A stretch of DNA of 64,000 nt, taken from contig JAXLRM010000003.1 of NCBI GenBank assembly GCA_046331095.1, forward strand, positions 1,178,001-1,242,000, read 5' to 3'. Position numbers and translations under genes: made by a program. Position 1 is the first letter of the stretch; every line of letters starts with the position of its first letter. Below are positions 1-9,135 of the stretch, piece after piece. The stretch comes from JAIBAC01 sp046331095 (lineage in GTDB: Bacteria > Actinomycetota > Acidimicrobiia > UBA2766). Below the pieces are notes generated by a model. It was not told where the DNA came from, searched no databases, and was given only the letters and a program-made list of their open reading frames with translations.

Positions 1-1
1 C

Positions 2-535
2 GCCCGCGCGTTCGCCGGGGGGGCCATCGCCCCGTCGGTGATCCGCCAGGCGGGACCGCTCGTAGCGGCCACGATCGTCTCCGCGGTCGTCGGCGCCGCC
101 TTCTGCGCCGACATCGGCGCCCGCACGGTGCGCGACGAGATCGCCGGGATGGAGGTGATGGGCGTCAACCCCATCCCCCGCCTCGTCTTCCCGCGCGTCC
201 TCGCCACGGCCGCCATGACCCCGGTCCTGTTCCTGTTCGCAACGGCGGCCGTGCTCATCGGCGGCTTCGTGCTGCTCGTGCTCTTCCGCAGTGCAAACGC
301 GGGAATCTTCATCGACGGCATGCAGCGCCTCGTCAAGGTCGACGACATCGTGCTCGCGCTGGTGAAGTCGGCGATCCACGGCTTCACAGTCGGCGTCTGC
401 GCGTGTTACTGGGGCCTGCGTGCCCAGGGTGGCCCCGCAGGAGTGGCGGTGGCGGTGCGCAAGGCGATCATCTCCAGCATCATCATCGTGTTCTGCGTGG
501 ACTTCCTGATGACGACGATGTTCTACACAGCGTGA
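2..535 (+). CDS. MlaE/YrbE-family permease, 5'-truncated by window edge
   Basis: This is the C-terminal part of a YrbE (MlaE family) membrane permease, the transmembrane subunit that works with Mce proteins and an ATPase in lipid import across the actinobacterial envelope. The reading frame is open from base 2, so the true start lies outside the window; about 178 residues are visible against roughly 250 for the family. Visible family traits are the segment with DEIAGMEVMGVNP near the cytoplasmic EQ-loop-like region and hydrophobic helices at the C-terminus. A second YrbE gene follows 11 bases later, the usual yrbEA-yrbEB order of an mce operon. Confidence 0.9.
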   Translation, partial: ARAFAGGAIAPSVIRQAGPLVAATIVSAVVGAAFCADIGARTVRDEIAGMEVMGVNPIPRLVFPRVLATAAMTPVLFLFATAAVLIGGFVLLVLFRSANAGIFIDGMQRLVKVDDIVLALVKSAIHGFTVGVCACYWGLRAQGGPAGVAVAVRKAIISSIIIVFCVDFLMTTMFYTA

Positions 536-546
536 GGGGCTGACAC

Positions 547-1332
547 ATGGCACTCGTGTCGTTCCAGAGCCCCACCGGGCTCGTCGAGTCGACGGGCGGC
601 GTCGCGCTCGACCTCGGTCGGGTGCTGCGCCACCCCGGCTTCCGCTACTGGCCGATCACCGTGAGGCTCGCCGCGCGGCTGGTGAAGGACGCCGGGCCGA
701 TGGCCTGGCTCCTGTGCTTCTTCCAGGGCACCTTCGTCGTGATCCAGGCGGCGTCCATCCTCGGTGGCTTCGGTGTCGACCGTGGCCTTTCGGGGATCAT
801 CGTCAGCTCCCTCGGGCTGCGCGAGCTCTGCCTCGTCATGGCGACCTCCGCGATCGGCGCGTCCGCCGGGGCCGGCTACGTGACCGAGCTCGGCGCGATG
901 CGGGTCTCCGAGGAGATCGACGCCATCGAGGTCATGGGCCTGCACTCGTACCCCTACCTCGTCTCCACCCGCGTCGTCGCCGCGTTCCTCGCCGCGGTCC
1001 CGATCTTCGCGGGTGCCATCGCCGCCACCTTCGCGGGCGGCTTCTTGTCGGCCAACCTGCAGATAAACGGTCTCAACGTCGGCAGCTTCAACGACTTCTT
1101 CTGGGTCGGCGTCGCCCCGATCGACATCCTGTACGCGATGATCAAGGGCGTCGTCGCCACCGGGATCGTCACGCTCGTGTGCGCCTCGGGTGGCTACCGG
1201 GCCAAGGGCGGTCCGATCGGCGTCGGGATGGCGGTGGGCGAGTCGCTCAACCTCACGCTCGTCCTCGTGATGTTCGTCAACCTCTTCCTCTCGTACCTGT
1301 TCTGGGGCATCACGGACACGGTGAAGATCTGA
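547..1332 (+). CDS. MlaE/YrbE-family permease (second permease of mce operon)
   Basis: Full-length YrbE-type permease of 261 residues with several hydrophobic segments and the conserved SEEIDAIEVMGLHS stretch that parallels the same region of the preceding gene. It should pair with the upstream permease to form the membrane channel of an Mce lipid transporter. Its TGA overlaps the ATG of the first Mce gene by one base, indicating one transcript and coupled translation. The start was chosen for the ATG 11 bases after the preceding stop. Substrate cannot be read from sequence; mycobacterial relatives move cholesterol or fatty acids. Confidence 0.92.
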   Translation: MALVSFQSPTGLVESTGGVALDLGRVLRHPGFRYWPITVRLAARLVKDAGPMAWLLCFFQGTFVVIQAASILGGFGVDRGLSGIIVSSLGLRELCLVMATSAIGASAGAGYVTELGAMRVSEEIDAIEVMGLHSYPYLVSTRVVAAFLAAVPIFAGAIAATFAGGFLSANLQINGLNVGSFNDFFWVGVAPIDILYAMIKGVVATGIVTLVCASGGYRAKGGPIGVGMAVGESLNLTLVLVMFVNLFLSYLFWGITDTVKI

Positions 1333-2309
1333 TGCGCGCCGCGAACCGCAAGACCCAGGTGATCGTCGGCGCCGTGACACTCGTCGTCGTCGCGATCGCC
1401 ACGTACTTCGTCTTCAACGGCGCCGCGATCCTCAACTCGGGCACGAGTCACTACGACGCCGAGTTCTCCTCGGTACTGAACCTGATACCGAACTCCTCGG
1501 AGGTGCGCATCAACGGGGTCGAGGTCGGCAAGGTCCAAGCCGTGGGCGAGGACCTCGAGACATCCACGGGCATCGTGACGTTCGGCGTCGACGACCCCGC
1601 GATCGAGCTGCACACCGACGCGCAGGCGAGCCTCAAGCTCAAGAGCTTCCTCGGCGAGAAGTACGTCGACGTGCAGACGGGCTCGCCCGACGCGCCGGTC
1701 CTGCCCTCGGGTTCACGCCTCACGCTCGAGCAGAACGAGGGCACCGCCGACCTCGGCAGCCTCCTCGGAGCGGGCAGCCTCCTCGCCGAGATGCCGGCCC
1801 AGGACCTCACCGAGACCCTCTCGCTCTCCGCCCAGTCCCTCGAGAAGAGCGGCCCCGACATGGCCGGGTTGCTCGTGGGGTTGCGTAACGGGCTCGACTC
1901 CATGGTCGCCCGCCGCGACGAGCTATTCGGGCTGCTCGACAACACCGACAGCTTGCTGTCGACCATCGTCGCCCAACAGGACACGTTCTCACGCATCAGC
2001 GCCCACATGCGCACCACCCAGGTCGCACTGCGCACGTTCCTGCGGACCCACAAGACCGAGATGATCGGGATCATGAACGACCTCCAGCGCATCCAGGACG
2101 TCGTGGGCGACCACAAGGCGATCGTGAAGTCGACGATGGACCGCGGTTTCGCCCAGCTCCACACGGTGAGGGTCATCATCAACATGCTGATGGAGAACCT
2201 GTCGAACGGCTGCTACCCGATACCCATCAGCCTCACGAACTTCGGCGTTCTCCTCGACAGGGACCTGCGACCCGGCGACCGTTCCGGCCCCTGCTACCCC
2301 CGAGGCTGA
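1332..2309 (+). CDS. Mce-family lipid-transport protein (first of three)
   Basis: 325-residue Mce (mammalian cell entry) protein. An N-terminal signal anchor (about residues 10-32) is followed by the MCE/MlaD beta domain (about 40-120), with the typical INGVEVGKV and LKSFLGEKYVDV stretches, then a long helical domain. Such proteins form the envelope-spanning tube that carries lipids to the YrbE permeases. The ATG at 1332 overlaps the stop of the permease gene. A longer open frame begins upstream at 714, but that part is out-of-frame read-through of the permease gene and is not used. Confidence 0.9.
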   Translation: MRAANRKTQVIVGAVTLVVVAIATYFVFNGAAILNSGTSHYDAEFSSVLNLIPNSSEVRINGVEVGKVQAVGEDLETSTGIVTFGVDDPAIELHTDAQASLKLKSFLGEKYVDVQTGSPDAPVLPSGSRLTLEQNEGTADLGSLLGAGSLLAEMPAQDLTETLSLSAQSLEKSGPDMAGLLVGLRNGLDSMVARRDELFGLLDNTDSLLSTIVAQQDTFSRISAHMRTTQVALRTFLRTHKTEMIGIMNDLQRIQDVVGDHKAIVKSTMDRGFAQLHTVRVIINMLMENLSNGCYPIPISLTNFGVLLDRDLRPGDRSGPCYPRG

Positions 2310-2310
2310 C

Positions 2311-3276
2311 ATGCGGGCCAAGCAACCACTCCTGACGCTGTTCCTCATCTCGGGCTACTTCGCGATCGCCGTCCTGATCGTCGTGTACCTCGTGATCCAG
2401 GCGTCCTCGGGCGCCTACTTCGGCTCGAACCAACGCTCGTTCAAGGTCGTGCTCCAGAGCGCCCCGGGCATCACCGCCAACAAGTCCGACGTGCTCAACC
2501 CCGCCGGGGTGAGGGTCGGCGTCGTCAAGGAGGTGCAGGGCGTCGACGCGGGCGTGGCCGTCACACTGCAGCTCAACGAGCCGCTGCCGATCCACGAGGA
2601 CGGCTACGCCGAGGTCGTGACCAAGACCATCCTCGGCGAGAAGTCCGTCGTCGTGCACCCCGGGACCAAGTCGAAGCCGGCAGCCGCCAACAACGCGCAG
2701 CTCAGCGCCGCCGCGAACGCGACCGGCGCCGAGCCGTCGGCGGCCCTCAACCCGATCGCGGGCGCCGTCGACAAGCTCGCCCCCGTCGACACGGGGGCAC
2801 TCGTGAAGCAGATGCGCACCGAGATCGTGCCCGTGCTGGGCGAGACGGACCAGCTCCTCACCCAGCTTCACCAGATGGGCACCGCCTTCGCCGACGTCGA
2901 CGGCGCCGGCGGACGTGTGCTCGAGCGCATGAACTCGCTCATGACCCAGCTCTCGGACCACGGCGACGACCTCGCCTCGGTCGTGCAGTCGCTCTCGATC
3001 CTCACCGCCGACCTGGGCAGGGTCGTCTCGGAGAACCTCGACCAGCTCGACGACGTCCTGTTGCTCACCTCGCGGCTGTCCAACATCGTCGCGACCCACG
3101 ACGCCCAGATCGGCGCCGTCCTCGACCGGATGCCGTCCTACCTCGACACGCTCACACGGACCCTCGACAACCTCACGCGCATGTTCCGACAGGATCACGG
3201 CTTCTACGTCCGCGCCCAGGTGTCGAACCTGCCGACCGTCGGGCACTGGCTCGAGATCCTGAAAGCGGGGAGGTGA
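2311..3276 (+). CDS. Mce-family lipid-transport protein (second of three)
   Basis: 321-residue Mce protein with an N-terminal membrane anchor (about residues 10-30), an MCE domain with GVRVGVVKEVQGV and KTILGEKSVVV, and a helical C-terminal domain rich in heptad-like leucines. It starts two bases after the previous stop, within the same operon. Role by family: subunit of the lipid-conducting Mce assembly. It is not a close repeat of its neighbours, which suggests distinct positions in a hetero-oligomer, as known for mycobacterial MceA-F. Confidence 0.9.
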   Translation: MRAKQPLLTLFLISGYFAIAVLIVVYLVIQASSGAYFGSNQRSFKVVLQSAPGITANKSDVLNPAGVRVGVVKEVQGVDAGVAVTLQLNEPLPIHEDGYAEVVTKTILGEKSVVVHPGTKSKPAAANNAQLSAAANATGAEPSAALNPIAGAVDKLAPVDTGALVKQMRTEIVPVLGETDQLLTQLHQMGTAFADVDGAGGRVLERMNSLMTQLSDHGDDLASVVQSLSILTADLGRVVSENLDQLDDVLLLTSRLSNIVATHDAQIGAVLDRMPSYLDTLTRTLDNLTRMFRQDHGFYVRAQVSNLPTVGHWLEILKAGR

Positions 3277-3280
3277 GCCG

Positions 3281-4282
3281 GTGAACTCGGCACGCGTGAA
3301 GCGCATCGCCGGCATCGTCGGCGTCGTCGGCGTCGTCGTGGGCGCGTTCCTGCTGCTGCAGTTCGCGATCTCGACCGACAACTCGCGGGCGATGTCGGCC
3401 GAGTTCGACAAGGTGACCGGCCTCGTGACCCACTCGGAGGTGACCTACCGGGGCGCCAAGGTGGGCGAGGTCTCCGCCATCGACTACACCGAGGACGGCG
3501 AGAAGGCGATGCTCACCCTCGCCTTCGACCGCGACGTCGGACTGCGCGAGGACGCCAAGGCCGAGATCAAGATGAAGTCGCTGCTCGGCGAGCAGTACAT
3601 CGCCGTCGAGCCGGGCACGTCGCCCAAGAAGCTCGAGGGCGGCCGCATACGCCAGACCGCGTCGGACCTCAGCCTCGACGACCTCCTCCACTCCCTTGCC
3701 GGGCTGCTCGGCGACATCTCCGACAGCGGCCAGGTGGCCCGGCTCGTGCAGGACCTGACCAAGACCTTCGAGGGCAAGGGCAAGGACCTGCAGGCGGTGC
3801 TCGCCAACTCCAAGGTCATGCTCGCCGAGATGACCGCCCGCGGCGACGTCCTCGCACGGATCCTGACCAGCCTCGACACGCTCACCCAGGGCCTCGACGG
3901 CAAGGAGGGCGCCATCGGCGACGTGCTCGGCCAGCTCGCCCAGACGTTGCGCCAACTCCGGACGTCGCTGGCCAAGAACGTGGAGACGCTCAACAACGCG
4001 ATCGAGACCCTCAGGACCACGCTGGGGGGAGTGCAGTCCTCCAAGATCCAACAAGGCCTCGACGAGATCCCCGAGTGGCTCGGCAAGTTCGACTACGTCC
4101 TGGGCCGACTCGAGAGCCTCACGAACGGGACGATCCCGATCGAGGCGTACTTCGTGTCGCTGCCGCCGATGGACCCCCGCGGACTCGACCGCCAACTCGC
4201 CGGTCTCGCGCGCATCCCGTGGCTGCGCGAGTACCTCATCACCGTCTTCCAGGACATGGTCGACCGCGTCGGCACCGGCTAG
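3281..4282 (+). CDS. Mce-family lipid-transport protein (third of three)
   Basis: 333-residue Mce protein. A GTG start at 3281 lies 7 bases after a GGAGG Shine-Dalgarno that overlaps the previous gene's end. Residues 7-28 form the membrane anchor; the MCE domain carries TYRGAKVGEVSAIDY and MKSLLGEQYIAVEPG, followed by an extended helical region. It closes the visible mce cluster. Only three Mce genes are seen after the two permeases, fewer than the six of canonical mycobacterial operons; others could lie left of the window. Confidence 0.9.
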   Translation: MNSARVKRIAGIVGVVGVVVGAFLLLQFAISTDNSRAMSAEFDKVTGLVTHSEVTYRGAKVGEVSAIDYTEDGEKAMLTLAFDRDVGLREDAKAEIKMKSLLGEQYIAVEPGTSPKKLEGGRIRQTASDLSLDDLLHSLAGLLGDISDSGQVARLVQDLTKTFEGKGKDLQAVLANSKVMLAEMTARGDVLARILTSLDTLTQGLDGKEGAIGDVLGQLAQTLRQLRTSLAKNVETLNNAIETLRTTLGGVQSSKIQQGLDEIPEWLGKFDYVLGRLESLTNGTIPIEAYFVSLPPMDPRGLDRQLAGLARIPWLREYLITVFQDMVDRVGTG

Positions 4283-4341
4283 TGCCAGGCTGCCCGGTCG
4301 GTGTCCGCGTCGACGCGTGGGTGCCCCGCTAGCGTCGCCCG

Positions 4342-5001
4342 ATGCGCTTGCTCGTCGCACGCTGCGAGGTCGTCTACGAGGGTCGCCTGGGCGCGCACCT
4401 GCCCCTGGCCACCCGGTTGGTCATGGTCAAGGCGGACGGGTCGGTCGCGGTTCACAGCGACACGGGGGCATTCAAGCCCCTCAACTGGATGTCGCCGCCG
4501 TGCACGGTCGAAGAGCGTGAGGGTGAGATCGTCGTCTGCAACGACAAGGGCGAGAAGCTCTGGATCCGCGTCGACGAGGTGGTCGCGGACCACAGCGTCG
4601 ATCTCGGCGCCGACCCGGGCCTGACCAAGGACGGTGTCGAGGCCGAGCTGCAGGAGCTGCTCGCCGAGCGCCTCGACACGGTCGAGGCAGGCCTCACGCT
4701 CGTGCGCCGCGAGTACCCGACCGACATCGGCCCCGTCGACATCATGTGCCGCGACGGCGAGGGCCGTGCGGTGGCGATCGAGGTCAAGCGCGTCGGCGAG
4801 ATCGCCGGGGTCGAGCAGCTCGCCCGATACATCGAGCGCCTCGACCTGGAGCCGCTCTTGCGCCCGGTGCGCGGCGTCTACGTTGCGACGACGGTCAAGC
4901 CCCAGGCCCGCGTGCTCGCCGAGAGCCGCGGGCTCGCCTGGGCCGAGGTCGACCTCGACGACCTCCGCGCGACCGAGAGCAGCCGCCTCCGCCTCTTCTG
5001 A
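4342..5001 (+). CDS. nucS: Endonuclease NucS (EndoMS), mismatch-specific
   Basis: 219-residue NucS/EndoMS. The enzyme cleaves both strands at mismatches and underlies the non-canonical mismatch repair of actinobacteria and archaea that lack MutS/MutL. The N-terminal DNA-binding/dimerisation half (residues 1-110) is followed by the RecB-like nuclease domain, with the acidic DIMC and IEVKR (ExK) metal-binding motifs near residues 135-153. The length is typical and the C-terminus ends in RLRLF, consistent with a beta-clamp-binding tail. It stands alone after the mce operon and converges with rpiA. Confidence 0.93.
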   Translation: MRLLVARCEVVYEGRLGAHLPLATRLVMVKADGSVAVHSDTGAFKPLNWMSPPCTVEEREGEIVVCNDKGEKLWIRVDEVVADHSVDLGADPGLTKDGVEAELQELLAERLDTVEAGLTLVRREYPTDIGPVDIMCRDGEGRAVAIEVKRVGEIAGVEQLARYIERLDLEPLLRPVRGVYVATTVKPQARVLAESRGLAWAEVDLDDLRATESSRLRLF

Positions 5002-5053
5002 CCCCCGACGTGCGCGCGTCACGCACCACCCCCTGGCGACACGCGCGCGCACG

Positions 5054-5728
5054 TCACTTCGTGAGCTCGTGGACGCCCCCGACGCCGGCGACGACGACGC
5101 GCTCGACCATGGCACCGTCGAAGAGGCCGTGCTCGACAATGCCTGCGATCGCGGCGAGGGATGCGCCGAGGGCGGGGGGATCGTCGATCGTGGCCCCGAA
5201 GTCGGCGTCCATCAGGAGGTTGCCGTTGTCACTGCGGCCGGTCCGCACCGTCACCGCGCGTGCCCCCAGATCGCGCACCCGCGCCTCTACGGCCCCGGGG
5301 GCGAAGTCGAGGACTTCGAGGGGAGTGCCGAACGCGCCGAGGACCTCGACGAGCTTGGACGCGTCGGCCACGACGATGAACCGTGCCGCCATCTGGGCGA
5401 CGACCTTCTCGCGGGTGAGGGCGCCGCCGCCGCCCTTGGTCAGGTTGAGCGCGGGATCGACCTCGTCGGCACCGTCGATCGCGACGTCGACCGCCCCGAT
5501 CGCGTCGGGCGCGACCACACGGAGACCGAGGCCGGTCGCGAGGTCACGTGTCTCGACCGATGTTGCGACGCACTCCACGTCGAGACCCGCTGCGGCGATG
5601 GCCTCGATCGTGTACCGCACCGTTGACCCGGTACCCAGACCGACTCGCATCCCGGCAGCTACGTAGCCCGCCGCGTGCGTGCCCGCCGCGCGCTTGAGCC
5701 CTTCCTGGCTCGCACCCTGCGCCGCCAC
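5054..5728 (-). CDS. rpiA: Ribose-5-phosphate isomerase A
   Basis: 224-residue RpiA, which interconverts ribose 5-phosphate and ribulose 5-phosphate in the pentose phosphate pathway. Signature stretches are GLGTGSTVRYTIEA (substrate phosphate loop), IDGADEVDP (catalytic aspartates) and LTKGGGGALTREKVVA. The GTG start at 5728 directly follows the TGA of the DivIC-like gene, so it is the last gene of the eno-divIC-rpiA run. Its 3' end converges with nucS across about 50 bases. Confidence 0.93.
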   Translation of the reverse strand: MAAQGASQEGLKRAAGTHAAGYVAAGMRVGLGTGSTVRYTIEAIAAAGLDVECVATSVETRDLATGLGLRVVAPDAIGAVDVAIDGADEVDPALNLTKGGGGALTREKVVAQMAARFIVVADASKLVEVLGAFGTPLEVLDFAPGAVEARVRDLGARAVTVRTGRSDNGNLLMDADFGATIDDPPALGASLAAIAGIVEHGLFDGAMVERVVVAGVGGVHELTK

Positions 5729-6232
5729 TCAGCCTGTTCCCGGATCGAGGTCGGTGTACTTCGACATGCCCGCCTCCGGCGCCGTGACCGGGGCCTGGGC
5801 AGGCTCTCGGTTCGAGGGTGGCGCGACCGTGGTCGGCGCCACGGGCAGGGCTGCCGCCGGGTTCGTCGTCGGGGGGCCAGATGCAGGCGCCGGCACGAGG
5901 ACGTAAGCCTCCTCCCCGGGCATGACGAGCCCGAGCTCCTCCCGCGCGATCTGCTCCACGACGGAATCGCGCTGGAGCTGATCGATGCGATCGTTGAGCC
6001 TGGCGTTCTTGGCGTCGAGCACGTCGGCCTCCTCGCGGGTGTCGACGATGCGACGCTGCTGGGCGAGAAGTTGCCGGATCGGGCTCACGAAGCCGAGGAC
6101 CACCGCACTCAACACCGCGACCACGAGCAAGACGGGAAGCACGAGCCGGGCGCGCCTGCGCTCCCACGTGACCCCGGTCTCCTCCCTGGAAGACCCTCGG
6201 GGAGGCTGCTGCGCGCTCGCCGGCCTGCTCAC
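5729..6232 (-). CDS. DivIC/FtsB-like septum formation initiator
   Basis: 167-residue bitopic protein of the DivIC/FtsB family. A short cytoplasmic N-terminus is followed by one transmembrane helix (about residues 31-50), a coiled coil (about 55-90, with many D/R/L heptads) and a Pro/Ala/Thr-rich extracytoplasmic tail. Family role: divisome scaffold linking FtsQ/FtsL. The GTG at 6232 overlaps the eno stop as GTGA, which fixes the start; an alternative GTG begins at VTWERRR. The eno-divIC order is common in actinobacteria and supports the call. Confidence 0.85.
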   Translation of the reverse strand: MSRPASAQQPPRGSSREETGVTWERRRARLVLPVLLVVAVLSAVVLGFVSPIRQLLAQQRRIVDTREEADVLDAKNARLNDRIDQLQRDSVVEQIAREELGLVMPGEEAYVLVPAPASGPPTTNPAAALPVAPTTVAPPSNREPAQAPVTAPEAGMSKYTDLDPGTG

Positions 6233-7530
6233 CGCAGCCACGCCTCCAACGTCGCGCGACCGCCGTAGCGGGCCCGCGCTCCGAGCTCCTCCTCGATGCG
6301 CAGGAGCTGGTTCAGCTTGGCGACACGATCGGTGCGCGCCGGGGCACCGCTCTTGATCTGCCCGGCGTTGACCGCCACGGCGAGGTCGGCGATCGTGGTG
6401 TCCTCGGTCTCGCCGGAGCGGTGGCTGATCATCGTCGTGTAGCCAGAGCGCTGCGCGAGGCTGGTGGTCTCGAGGGTCTCGGTCAGGGTCCCGATCTGGT
6501 TCACCTTGACGAGCAGCGAGTTGGCGACACCGGCCTCGATGCCGCGGCGCAGGCGCTCGACGTTGGTCACGAACACGTCGTCGCCGACGAGCTGGCACCG
6601 TCGGCCGAGGGTCTCGGTGACGAGCGCCCACCCGTCCCAGTCGTCCTCGTGCATGGGGTCCTCGATCGAGACGATCGGGAACCGGTCGCACAACTCGGCG
6701 AGGTAGGCCGCCCAGTCGTCGCGACCGAGGCGCCTGCCCTCGCCACGGAGGTCGTAGTCGCCGCCGTCGTAGAACTCGCTCGCGGCGCAGTCGAGCGCCA
6801 CGTAGCAGTCGTCGCCGGGGCGGTAGCCGGCAGCCTCGATCCCCTCGACGATGGCCTCGAGCGCGGCGGCGTTGGACTCGAGGTCGGGAGCGAAGCCGCC
6901 CTCGTCGCCGACTCCCGTGCCGAGGCCCTGCGACGCGAGAACCGACCGCAGCGCGTGGTAGACCTCCGCGCCCATCCGCAGCGCCTCTGCGAAGCTCGGT
7001 GCGCCCGCGGGCACGACCATGAACTCCTGGATGTCGAGGTTGTTCTTCGCGTGCTCGCCGCCGTTGACGATGTTCATGAACGGCACGGGCAGGACGTGGG
7101 CATTGGTTCCGCCCACGTAGCGGTACAAGGGAAGCCCGACCGACTGCGCCGACGCGTGCGCCAGCGCCAGGGACGTGCCCAGGATCGAGTTCGCGCCCAG
7201 GCGTGCCTTGTTGTCGGTGCCGTCGAGATCGAGGAGGACATCGTCGACGAGTCGCTGGTCGTGGCCGTCGAGGCCCACAACCGCAGCCGCGATCTCGTCG
7301 TTGACGTGCGAGACCGCCCGGCGCACACCCTTGCCGCCGAAGCGATCGTCGCCGTCACGCAGTTCGACCGCCTCGTGTACACCCGTGGAAGCTCCCGAGG
7401 GCACGATCGCGCGACCGACAGATCCGTCCTCGAGCAATACCTCTACCTCGACTGTAGGGTTACCCCGACTGTCGAGGACCTCACGTGCATGCACGTCGGC
7501 GATGCGCATGTCGAATGCGCTGAAACCCAT
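6229..7530 (-). CDS. eno: Enolase
   Basis: 433-residue enolase, which dehydrates 2-phosphoglycerate to phosphoenolpyruvate in glycolysis. Seen: the N-terminal AREVLDSRGNPTVEVEV motif, PSGASTG loop, SIEDPMHEDDW metal-binding region, KVNQIGT (catalytic Lys) and MISHRSGETED near the end. The ATG at 7530 is preceded by AAGGGG at about 7 bases; a start a few residues later (MRIADVH) is possible. The open frame extends far upstream into the neighbouring gene and is not coding there. It is first in a tight run with the division protein and rpiA. Confidence 0.97.
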   Translation of the reverse strand: MGFSAFDMRIADVHAREVLDSRGNPTVEVEVLLEDGSVGRAIVPSGASTGVHEAVELRDGDDRFGGKGVRRAVSHVNDEIAAAVVGLDGHDQRLVDDVLLDLDGTDNKARLGANSILGTSLALAHASAQSVGLPLYRYVGGTNAHVLPVPFMNIVNGGEHAKNNLDIQEFMVVPAGAPSFAEALRMGAEVYHALRSVLASQGLGTGVGDEGGFAPDLESNAAALEAIVEGIEAAGYRPGDDCYVALDCAASEFYDGGDYDLRGEGRRLGRDDWAAYLAELCDRFPIVSIEDPMHEDDWDGWALVTETLGRRCQLVGDDVFVTNVERLRRGIEAGVANSLLVKVNQIGTLTETLETTSLAQRSGYTTMISHRSGETEDTTIADLAVAVNAGQIKSGAPARTDRVAKLNQLLRIEEELGARARYGGRATLEAWLR

Positions 7531-7596
7531 GGTCTGCCCCTTCTGTTGGTCGGCCTCTGGGGTCCGTGTCCCCACGGGTCTCCGCCGTGAGGACGA

Positions 7597-7602
7597 AGTA
7601 TA
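7597..7602 (-). promoter_or_regulatory. Candidate -10 element upstream of eno
   Basis: On the minus strand the intergenic stretch between the MazG-type gene and eno contains TATACT, close to the sigma-70-type -10 consensus, 67 bases upstream of the eno start. No convincing -35 hexamer lies at 16-18 bases, so this is a weak call. Confidence 0.35.
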
Positions 7603-7633
7603 AACCTCTCGCGTAGGCCAAGCCTGGTCTCTC

Positions 7634-9133
7634 TCAGCCGAATTCGCCAGTGTCGACGAGCTCCCAGGCGTCGCCGTCGAGTGTCCCCTCCGCCTCGGCA
7701 GCTCGCACGGCGGACTCGAACCTCGCGAGCGTGGACCGCAGCGCCTCCTCGGGGTCGACGCCCACCGATCGTGCCCATGCACACACAGCGAGCAGTACCG
7801 CTCCCACGTCGCCGGTGCCGGTGCCGGTGCCGGCGCGGCCCACGACGCCGGCGGTATCGCCCCATCGCAGGCCCGACGTCTCGCTGCGGCGGATAAGCTT
7901 CGCGGCCCGGGCAAGCGCCGGCAGCGCCGGCGGCACACCGTCGAGGATGCTCGTGCGGCCCTTCTCCTCGCGCTTGATCGCCTCCCAGTTGGCGACGACC
8001 TCGCTTCCCGAGGTGACGCGGACGTCCCCGAAGACGTGGGGATGGCGTGCGACCAGCTTGGCGACGATCGCGTCGACCACTCCGACGGCGTCGAACGCTC
8101 CGCACTCCTGCGCGAGGCGAGCATGGAACACGGTCTGCATCAACAGGTCACCGAGCTCTTCCTCCAACGCGGCGTAGGTCCCGGGCGCGGCAGGCACGGG
8201 GGGTGCGTCGTGAGGGAATTCGTCGAGCACGTCGAGGACCTCGTAGGCCTCCTCGAGCAGGTGGCGTGCGAGGCTCGCGTGCGTCTGCTCGGCGTCCCAC
8301 GGGCACCCACCCGGCGAACGCAACCTGTCGATCAGCGCGACGAGCGCCGCGAACGAGCGACCGGCCTCACGGTGGGCAGGGCCGACCTCGAACGGGAGCG
8401 CGCCGGCGTCGGAGTCGGTGCCTGCGGGCACGGCCGAGGGCACCCACAGCGACGCGAGCGGTCCCGGGTCGACCTGGCCCCAGTCGAGCTCGGCCAGCGC
8501 GCAGCGGTGCACCTCGACCTCGGGTGAGCCCGCGCCGCGCACGAGCGCGACCTCCTGGTCGGGTGCAATCACCTCGAGAAGGGCGAGCTTGGCGTCGCCG
8601 AGAACCTCGGCCTTGTCGACCTGGCACACGACCAGGTTGGGCAGGACGGCACCGGTGTCGCCGGGGAACCATCTGCCGATCTGGTCGTCGAGGTTGCGGC
8701 CGTCGCAGACGACGACACCGCCGACCGCGGGGTCGGCGCCGACTGCTGCCAGCACGGGCTCGAGGAACGAGATGCCTTCCACGAAGTCGACCTCGGTGCC
8801 GGCCGCACCGGCACGCTCACGCAGGATGCGCACGGTCGCCTCGGCCACGTGCGGGGAGCCGGGCACCGCGTAGACGACGGGCCCCGCGGCTCCCACCGCC
8901 TCGAGCACCCGTGACACGATCGCTGCGTACGCCGAGCCGAAGTCGGCGGCGGAGTCGTAGATGTCGTCGCACGTTTCGAAGCGCACCCCGCGGGCGGCGA
9001 GGTCGGCGGCTGCGGGATGCCGCGAAGTACGCAGCAGTAGGTGCCCGGCCGACTCGACCGCCGCGAGAGCGCCGACGGTCATGTCCGCGAGTCCGCCAGG
9101 ACCGAGGCCCACGACCGTCACGCGACCCGGCAC
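7634..9133 (-). CDS. Tetrapyrrole methylase-MazG fusion (YabN-like)
   Basis: 499-residue two-domain protein. Residues about 1-225 form a tetrapyrrole (SAM-dependent) methylase fold beginning VTVVGLGPGGLADMTVGAL. Residues about 265-499 form a MazG nucleotide pyrophosphohydrolase with GGCPWDAEQTHASL, EEAYEV and EELGDLLMQ metal-binding motifs. The arrangement matches Bacillus YabN. The likely role is hydrolysis of aberrant NTPs; the function of the methylase half is unknown in the family. The start GTG at 9133 lies two bases after the SurA-like stop; the open frame upstream is read-through of that gene. Confidence 0.9.
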   Translation of the reverse strand: MPGRVTVVGLGPGGLADMTVGALAAVESAGHLLLRTSRHPAAADLAARGVRFETCDDIYDSAADFGSAYAAIVSRVLEAVGAAGPVVYAVPGSPHVAEATVRILRERAGAAGTEVDFVEGISFLEPVLAAVGADPAVGGVVVCDGRNLDDQIGRWFPGDTGAVLPNLVVCQVDKAEVLGDAKLALLEVIAPDQEVALVRGAGSPEVEVHRCALAELDWGQVDPGPLASLWVPSAVPAGTDSDAGALPFEVGPAHREAGRSFAALVALIDRLRSPGGCPWDAEQTHASLARHLLEEAYEVLDVLDEFPHDAPPVPAAPGTYAALEEELGDLLMQTVFHARLAQECGAFDAVGVVDAIVAKLVARHPHVFGDVRVTSGSEVVANWEAIKREEKGRTSILDGVPPALPALARAAKLIRRSETSGLRWGDTAGVVGRAGTGTGTGDVGAVLLAVCAWARSVGVDPEEALRSTLARFESAVRAAEAEGTLDGDAWELVDTGEFG

Positions 9134-9135
9134 GG

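Noticed and set aside
523..1380. Long minus-strand frame opposite the second permease
   Set aside because: Arg/Asp/Glu-rich shadow of a GC-rich gene; the + strand encodes a clear YrbE permease.
2233..4360. Long minus-strand frames opposite the Mce genes
   Set aside because: They mirror the Mce coding strand, have no known motifs and no ribosome-binding sites.
6421..7590. 389-codon + strand frame opposite eno
   Set aside because: Antisense of enolase; composition is that of a shadow frame.
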